Source of the DNA: Cepaea nemoralis
Taxonomy: Eukaryota > Mollusca > Gastropoda > Stylommatophora > Helicidae
Assembly (NCBI GenBank): GCA_014155875.1
Contig: JACEFZ010028122.1
Coordinates: 98,501 to 162,500, forward strand
Length of the DNA stretch: 64,000 nucleotides
Direction: 5' to 3'
A program made the translations under genes and the position numbers. Position 1 is the first letter of the stretch, and every line of letters begins with the position of its first letter. Of this stretch, positions 57,041 to 64,000 are shown piece by piece. The notes under the pieces are model-generated. The model worked only from the letters and a program-made list of their open reading frames with translations. It had not been told where the DNA came from and made no database searches.

Positions 57041-57492
57041 GATAGATAGATAGACAAACAGACAGACAGACAGACAGACAGGGAGGGAGGGAGGGATGGA
57101 GAGACGGAGGGAGAGACGGAGGGACGGGTAGGCAGACAGATAGACAGGGAGGGAGGGAGGGATAGACTAGGGAGAGACAGAGGGATGGGTCTATTTGACA
57201 GACAGACAGACAGACAGTCAGACAAGCAGACAGACAGACAGTCAGATAGTCGGTAACGGGAACGAGAACTTATATGACTCATCTTTTGGTGCTTAATTGA
57301 AGAAGTTATCTACCGTAAATTAAATGAGATGCTCCCCACCAGGGACTGGGCGAAACCGGGCAGGGTCAGGCAGACAGATAGACAAACAGATAGACAGACA
57401 GATAGACAGTCGGGAACGGGAACTTATATGACTACTTATATGAATTAAATGAGATGCTCCACACCAGGAGCTGGGCAATGCCGGGCCGAGTC

Positions 57493-57553
<61 letters not shown>

Positions 57554-57767
57554 GTCGGTAACGGGAACGGGAACTTATATGACTACTTATATGAATTAAA
57601 TGAGATGCTCCCCACCAAGGACTGGGCGAAGCCGGGCCGGGTCAGCTAGTTGTTTAATAAATAATAGATATTTTATATTTGTTTATAAATTCCAGGAGAT
57701 GAAAGAAAACTTTCAACATTACAAAACACAGGAGTTGTTTCCTGTATAAGGTTTGTCACGACAGAAT

Positions 57768-58276
57768 CCATCATCAAGTGCCTTGCCAGCTGGCGTAAGC
57801 GTTCATGGCTCTCCACAGATCTCGGTCTCTGATGTTCTGGATCAACTCTGCTGATGATATTCCTCCATGCCACCGTCTCAATCCATCCAGAATCATTTCC
57901 CTTAGTCTGCCTCTCTTCCCCTCGATCTTTCCAGCTGTCACGAAGTTCTCCAATGTCTCTTTTCTCATCACATGACCACAAAGAAAACTGTTGGCCTCTT
58001 TATTATTGTTGTATATAATGTTCTAGTTTCATAAGCCTCTTTTAGACAATCCTTGCTATTTACTCTGGCAGACCAAGTAATTCGCAACGTTCTTCTAAAA
58101 AAAACCACATGTCTGTTGCTTCTTACGTTCTTCCTAATTTGTTCCTTTACATTCCAAGATTCACTGTCAAACAGGAAAACAGGTTCTATACAGCATTTCA
58201 GCACTCTCTTTCTTACATTCATTGATAGTGACTTATTGCATAAGATACTTTTCGTTTTCTGAAATGCGGCTTTTGT
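57768..58276 (-). mobile_element. 5'-truncated RTE-like LINE with TSD GACAGAAT
   Basis: Minus strand: AAFQKTKSILCNKSLSMNVRKRVLKCCIEPVFLF, later FFRRTLRITW, TLENFVTAGKIEGKRG and a short (GAT) tail. GACAGAAT flanks it exactly (57760-57767 and 58277-58284). Same family as 12925-13938; only thumb and tail remain, with frame shifts near 57970. Confidence 0.87.
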
Positions 58277-58284
58277 GACAGAAT

Positions 58285-58790
58285 TAGCTCCCTTAAATAG
58301 ACAGTGCAGATTCTGAAAATTTAAGAAACCACACAAATGCACCTTAGAAATGTGTGCAGCATTCGAGAGAAGGCTACCTTGACTTCATTATAATAACATA
58401 TTACTAAAAAGTGTGTGTGGGTGGGGGATATTTATGTGGGTTCGGGATGTGTGGGTGGGTGGGAATGTGTCTCATAACATGGCAATGTGCATTGTTTATG
58501 TTTACAACATTCATTTGACACTGTTTTTTCCCCTATGTATCTTTCACTATAGATGAAAGAAAGATGAGTTATTGGAAGGTCCAAACGTAAGACGGGCATG
58601 TGTGCCCAATTTGTAACTCTTTGAAAATAATGTTGAATTGAAGTGAATTGAATTGAACCTCAAGGAGAAGTTATATAAACGTCCATTCCTGCATCAGGTT
58701 CATAGTCATGTGACTGAGTCAGCCGCAAATAGGATAATAATTTGAAGATATTCCGGCATGGCACATGATTGATTGATTGTTGTCCATAAG
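58285..58790. other. Spacer
   Basis: A short GTGTGTGGGTGGGGG-rich stretch near 58410; otherwise nothing recognised. Confidence 0.5.
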
Positions 58791-59224
58791 GGGTAATAGT
58801 GAGTAATATATTATCAGTGGTGGGATGATAAAACATTCAATCGAGGAGAAATAGATAAATAAGTTATACAATTGTCAGGCATGCAAAAAGGAGCCATTAC
58901 TTTTACACAAACTTTGAATATGACTTAAAATTATTATCCTATCATTTGTGATGCATATAACTGTCGCTAATGTTTATAACACTTTTAGAAATGATTTAAG
59001 ATGAATACTACAATTATTTAAACCAAATAATACATTTATTGACTTGCGGGATAACTGAGCTGGCCGCTCAGAAAGTAATGGCAAACTACTGAGCGTAATC
59101 TTACCAAGAAATCAACATACAGCTGAAAGATGCTGCTGTTGACAGCGATGACCTGTAAAGGATATGCAAAACATTTAATACATTTATGCTCCATTTAGTA
59201 ATGTCCCTTGAAATAACTGTTGTT

Positions 59225-59255
<31 letters not shown>

Positions 59256-59290
59256 TTGTTGTTGTTGTTTGGTGTGTTTTTTGGCGGGGA
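58790..59290 (+). repeat. Composite dispersed repeat, copy D (leader part)
   Basis: Resembles 60855-61110 and 20440-20572, with a partial plus-strand SINE (59050-59170) inserted and (GTT)n at 59217-59267. Confidence 0.6.
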
Positions 59291-59292
59291 GG

Positions 59293-59960
59293 GGGATATA
59301 ATTGTTGTATATTATGGTTATATATTATTGTTATATAGTATTGTTATATATTATTGTTATATATTATTCTTATATAGTATCGTTATATAGTATTGTTATA
59401 AATTATTGTTATATATTATTGATATATAGTATTGCTATGTATTATTGTTACATATTAATGTTATATAGTATTGTTATATATTATTGATATATAGTATTGC
59501 TATGTATTATTGTTACATATTAATGTTATATAGTATTGTTATATATTATTCTTATATAGTATCGTTATATAGTATTGTTATAAATTATTGTTATATATTA
59601 TTGATATATAGTATTGCTATGTATTATTGTTACATATTAATGTTATATAGTATTGTTATATATTATTGCTATATAATATTGTTATATATTATGGTTATAT
59701 ATTAATGTTATATAGTATTGTTATATATTACTGTTATATATTATTATTATATAGTATTGGTATATATATTATTGATATATAGTATTGCTATATTCTATTG
59801 TAATATAGTATTGGTATATATTATTGTAATATATTATTATTATATATTATTGGTATATATTATTGTTATATATTATTGTTACATATTATTGTTATATATT
59901 ATTGTTACATAGTATTGATATATGTTATTGTTATATATTATTGTTTTATAGTATTGCTTG
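59293..59960 (+). repeat. TATATTATTGT-type AT-rich array
   Basis: About 670 bases built of 10-bp-like words (ATATTATTGTT, ATATAGTATTG), with a longer 120-bp period visible near 59380-59640. It ends in ATAGTATTGCTTGCTT, the same text that opens the cadherin-bearing repeats. Confidence 0.9.
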
Positions 59961-60379
59961 CTTTATTCGATTCTACCATTACCCATTCACAGTTCAACCT
60001 CAAAGAGAAGTTATATTAGGGTCCACCAATGGCTCAGATTAAAAATCCTGTGACTGAGTCAGCAGCAAGTAACAGCTGTAAACTGTGTTACCCTCATAAA
60101 CTTATTAACAGATATAGTGCCAAACACAAAGTGGGATTGGACCAAACAAACAATAGATGGCAGAAAATCAAAAGTAGGAGTGTGTCACAGTTATGACTTA
60201 ACAGTTGTTAATATGGCAGACATGTTGTATTTATATATAAAATTAAAGGGGGTTGTTTAGGGAAAACTACTGTATATATTCCCAGGGCAGATACGGCAAG
60301 TCGCCTAAGACGATTACTTTTCACATGGCACTCATTCAGTTAATGTCAAGGTGACTGTTGTCCATAGATAGTAATGATT

Positions 60380-60615
60380 TCTGTGACTTCTCTGCATTCC
60401 CCTTGTTCTTTTCACCTCAATCTTGCCAGTTGTAACAAAGTTCTCAAATGTATTTCTTCTCATAACGTGTCAAAAACATTGTGACTATCTACGCCTAATT
60501 TCTCTAATCGTTTGCAGTTCCCATTTTTTTTCCTGTAGGACTTGTTCATTGGTCTTTCTGTCTGCCCATGGTAGTCTTTGCATTTCCCTCAAATACCACA
60601 TTTCCACAGCCATCA
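60380..60615 (-). pseudogene. LINE ORF2 thumb/tail remnant
   Basis: Minus strand: [24 protein letters not shown], then TFENFVTTGKIEVKRTRG. Same type as 11830-12265. A (GA)n microsatellite adjoins at right. Confidence 0.6.
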
Positions 60616-60635
60616 GATGGTGTTCATATTGTCTT

Positions 60636-60750
<115 letters not shown>

Positions 60751-60854
60751 GAAATGCCTTGATACCTAAAGTCCTAAATATTAAGAAAATTTGGCCTTTT
60801 GCAGCCGGACAAAAATATAGTGGATTTTTCAACGAAACACAACCATTTACATGA

Positions 60855-61581
60855 TAAAAAAACATTTAATGTTGTAACGAGCAGAAATAAATCAATGGGT
60901 TATACAATTCTCTTTTATTGAAAATTTAAGTCATTATTTTCACAACATTTTTTCAAAGATTACTTAAAATTATTATTCCATCATTTACAATGCATATAGT
61001 TGTCGTTAATTTCTATTACAATTTTATAACATATTAAGATAAGTAGTACAATTATTTAAATAACATATTACATTTATGCAACTTTTAGTAATGTCCCTTG
61101 AAAGAAATGTAATCATGTTATGTCCATATGAACTACATTAATTACCAGTGTACATTTTAAAGGTTTTTTTTTTTTAAAACGTTTTTGCATATTATTGTTA
61201 TATAGTATTGCTTGCTTGAAATAGTATTGGTATAGTATTGCTATATGTTTGTTATTGTAAGCAGGAAAACAACAATATAATCAAGAATGTTGTACAGATT
61301 CATTGCACAGGCGGAGATGATGACGGCTCAGAGCCCTTGTTGTTTTCAATTACCAGCTGCAACTCTCAGAATTTCTTTAGTTAATAGTACTGACTCCAAC
61401 ACGGACGAGCGTATTTGTGTCCAAAAGGGTGAACGGTGTTAGCAGGAACTTGAGTACTATTTACATCTTGTGACGCTGATTGCGTCCCTTGGTTATGTTA
61501 AAAATATCAGACCCGATTTGCATGTATGACGTCATAACATGTGACATTCACTGCAGAATATTCCCGTTGCAGTCGATATGC

Positions 61582-61656
<75 letters not shown>

Positions 61657-62094
61657 TGTGGGTCTCGATTTAAAGAAAATAATTTCGTTGTTGCTGTTGT
61701 TGCTGCTGTTTGTCAAACACCGGCAAGCTTGACTGTCAACACTTCGGTCCGAATCTTTGGTGTTCAGTGTTTCTAATCGCCAAAAAAGATTTGCATCTGA
61801 AAGTGATGTTGATATAGAGACGTATCGTCGGATCTCCCGTCCCTCAACAAAAGCACCGCCTCCACGGGAACTGGTTGGCAATTCTGTTCTTCCTCTCTCC
61901 GAGGTCGGCCAACTGCGGAGTGTGCAAGAGCGGTACTGAAACTTCACATCTGTGGAGAGGCATGTTAGAATGTATCTAGGTCATCATTCAGCACGGCTCT
62001 TAGAGACTTTTCTGCGTCGCTGGCTCAGGGGTTAGTGAGTGCAGCTACACACAGATCTCCGAAACACAGAAATCTGCCGCCGGCCATTTGTAAC
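60855..62094 (+). repeat. Composite dispersed repeat, copy C
   Basis: Leader (60855-61195), exon-like segment, AAAG microsatellite (61582-61655) and the TTTGGTGTTCAGTGTTTC / CGGGAACTGGTTGGC portion, colinear with copies A and B. It breaks at 62094 where the noisy sequence starts. Confidence 0.75.
61266..61410 (+). pseudogene. Cadherin-repeat-like exon fragment, copy C
   Basis: Preceded by GTAAGCAG (acceptor-like). Reads ENNNIIKNVVQI, then GGDDDGSEPLLFSITSCN and FFS with two stops. Matches copies A and B; the donor position reads ACGGACGAG. Confidence 0.5.
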
Positions 62095-62095
62095 C

Positions 62096-62342
62096 ACCCT
62101 CCCCCCCCTCCTCCTCCTAATCCCTCCTCCTCCCTCCTATCCTCCCTACTCCTCTGTCTCCTCCCTCTCCTCCCTCCTCTTCCCCCCCTCCACCTCCCTC
62201 TTCCTCCTCCCCCTAATTTACCCAAGACAGCAGACTCAGACAGATAGTGGGGAAACGGGATTTTATATGATACTTATAAAATTTTAAATGAGATGCTCTC
62301 CACCATGGGCTGGGCCGGTCAAAACAGATAGACAGACAGACA

Positions 62343-62392
<50 letters not shown>

Positions 62393-62985
62393 GACAGACA
62401 GACAGACAGCAGATAGATAGATAGATGATAGATAGTTTAAAGATAGATAGAAGATAGATAATAATAGATAGACAAAAAGACAGGAGGGGGGATAGACGGA
62501 GGGATGGGCTATTAGACAGACAGACAACAGACAGACAGACAGACAGAATAGATAGAAGACAAACAGACAGAAGACAGAAACAGGGAGGGAGGGAGGGATG
62601 GAGACGGAGGGAGAGAGGGAGGGACGGTAGGCAGACAGATAGACAGGAGGGAGGGGGGGATAGACTAGGGAGAGACGAGGGATGGGTCTATTTGACAGAC
62701 AGACAGACAGACAGTCAGACAAGCAGACAGACAGACAGTCAGATATCGGAAGGGAACGAGAATTTATATGACTCATCTTTTGGTGCTTAATTGAAGAATT
62801 ATCTACCGTAAATTAAATGAGAGCTCCCCACCAGGGATGGGCGAAACCGGGGCAGGGTCAGGCAGACGATAGACAAACAGATAGACAGACAGATAGACAG
62901 TCGGAACGGGAACTTATATGATCTTATATGAATTAAATGAGATGCTCCACACCAGGACTGGGCAATCCGGGCCGATCAGACAGAA

Positions 62986-63019
<34 letters not shown>

Positions 63020-64000
63020 CAGACAGACAGACAGACAGTCGGTAACGGGAAGGGGGAACTTATATGACTACTTATATGAATTAAATGAGATGCCCCCCAC
63101 CAAGGACGGGCAAACCGGGGCCCGGGGCAGCTAGTTTTTAATAAATAATAGATATTTTAATTGTTTATAATTCCAGGAGATGAAAGAAAACTTTCAACAT
63201 TACAAAAAAAAGGAGTTGTTTCCTGTATAAAGGGTTTTTTGTCACACAGAATCCATCATCAAGTGCCTTGCCAGCTGGCGTAAGCGTTCATGGCTCTCCA
63301 CAGATCTCGGTCTCTGAGTTCTGGATCAACTCTGCTGATGATATTCCTCCATGCCACCGCTCAATCCATCCAGAATCATTTCCCTTAGTCTGCCTCTCTT
63401 CCCCTCGATCTTTCCAGCTGTCACGAAGTTCTCCAATGTCTTTTTTCTCATCACATCCCAAAGAAAACTTTTGGGCCTCTTTATTATTGTTGTATAAATG
63501 TTCTAGTTTCATAAGCCTCTTTTAGACAACCCTTGCTATTCTCTGGCAGACCAATAATTCGCAACGTTCGCAAAAAAAAAACCACATGTCTGTTGTTTCT
63601 TGTTCTTCCTAATTTGTTCCTTTACATTCCAAGATTCACTGTCAAACAGGAAAACAGGTTCTTACAGCATTTCAGCACTCTCTTTCTTACATTCATTGAT
63701 AGTGACTTTTTGCAAAAGAACTTTTCGTTTTCTAAAATGCGGCTTTTTGTGACAGAATTAGCTCCCTTAAATAGACAGTGCAGATTCTGAAAATTTAAGA
63801 AACCCACAATGCACCTTAGAAATGTGTGCAGTTTCGAGAAAAGGGCTCCCTTTGACTTCATTATAATAACATATTACTAAAAAGTGTGTGTGGGTGGGGG
63901 ATATTTATGGGGTTCGGGTGTGTGGGGGGGGTGGGAATGTGTTCATAACATGGCAATGTGCTTTGTTTAGTTTACAACATTATTTGACACTTTTTTTTTC
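62096..64000 (+). other. Error-rich second copy of about 56570-58500 (probable false duplication)
   Basis: Follows Helitron 4 from late polypyrimidine through its CTAG end (63131-63134), then the same non-Helitron flank, the same LINE (about 63255-63735) with its GACAGAAT site, and on to the window end. It is full of single-base deletions and homopolymer changes. Since the unique flank and nested LINE are copied too, it is the same locus, not another insertion. Confidence 0.8.

Noticed and set aside
59302..59912. ORFs rich in Tyr, Ile and Cys
   Set aside because: Readings of the TATATTATTG-type array.
62096..63134. A fifth independent Helitron copy
   Set aside because: Its flank beyond CTAG and the nested LINE are the same as at 57650-58500, so it is a repeat of that locus.

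Overview
This is animal (invertebrate-looking) nuclear DNA, almost entirely mobile elements and tandem repeats. Only one host-type protein is recognisable: an intronless, catalytically altered copy of phosphoserine aminotransferase. The animal assignment rests on Ty3/gypsy, mariner, hAT, Mutator-like, Helitron and several non-LTR (LINE) families, tRNA-derived SINE-like repeats, a cadherin-type exon fragment and long microsatellites. I cannot name the phylum. No bacterial or organellar genes, rRNA genes or CRISPR arrays are present.

Layout. 1-6.4 kb: 3' part of a Ty3/gypsy element (protease remainder, RT, RNase H, integrase, long 3' non-coding region, 3' LTR). 6.5-8.9 kb: an error-rich second copy of 4.06-6.53 kb. 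8.8-14.2 kb: LINE remnants, a Mutator-like transposase, and one LINE nested in another with a target-site duplication (TSD). 14.4-18.8 kb: a complete young non-autonomous LTR element with two 666-bp LTRs and a CTGAA TSD. 19.7-26.0 kb: LINE remnant, then a dispersed composite repeat interrupted by two Helitron-like elements and carrying a cadherin-like exon. 26.2-29.8 kb: a 61-bp minisatellite grown from a LINE reverse-transcriptase motif, then RT and mariner fragments. 29.9-31.2 kb: a small Cys-rich ORF, a hairpin and a hAT remnant. 31.3-33.9 kb: a repeat containing the aminotransferase retrocopy; its unoccupied paralogue is at 49.8-51.3 kb. 34.2-36.2 kb: second composite-repeat copy with a 91-bp array. 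36.8-38.5 kb: inverted counterpart of the mariner/RT/minisatellite block. 39.4-44.1 and 54.0-57.6 kb: two large Helitron-like elements filled with kilobases of pure polypyrimidine. 44.4-46.2 kb: an endonuclease/RT LINE. 49.6-53.7 kb: tRNA-Asp pseudogene, LINE and mariner remnants. 57.8-62.1 kb: LINE, TATATTATTG-type array and the third cadherin-like copy. 62.1-64.0 kb: an error-rich copy of about 56.57-58.5 kb.

The main biological points are: (i) a Helitron-like family carrying giant polypyrimidine tracts and four reiterated 3'-terminal modules; (ii) minisatellites born from coding sequence (RT motif; cadherin-like exon end with a donor-like GTAAGT); (iii) a full-length phosphoserine aminotransferase retrocopy whose PLP-binding lysine is arginine. 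Some structure is technical: a 19-bp Tn5/Nextera mosaic end lies inside a minisatellite, and two noisy locus duplications look like unpolished, uncollapsed long-read sequence. Frameshifts in homopolymers should be read with that in mind. All alignments were done by eye; no search was run.
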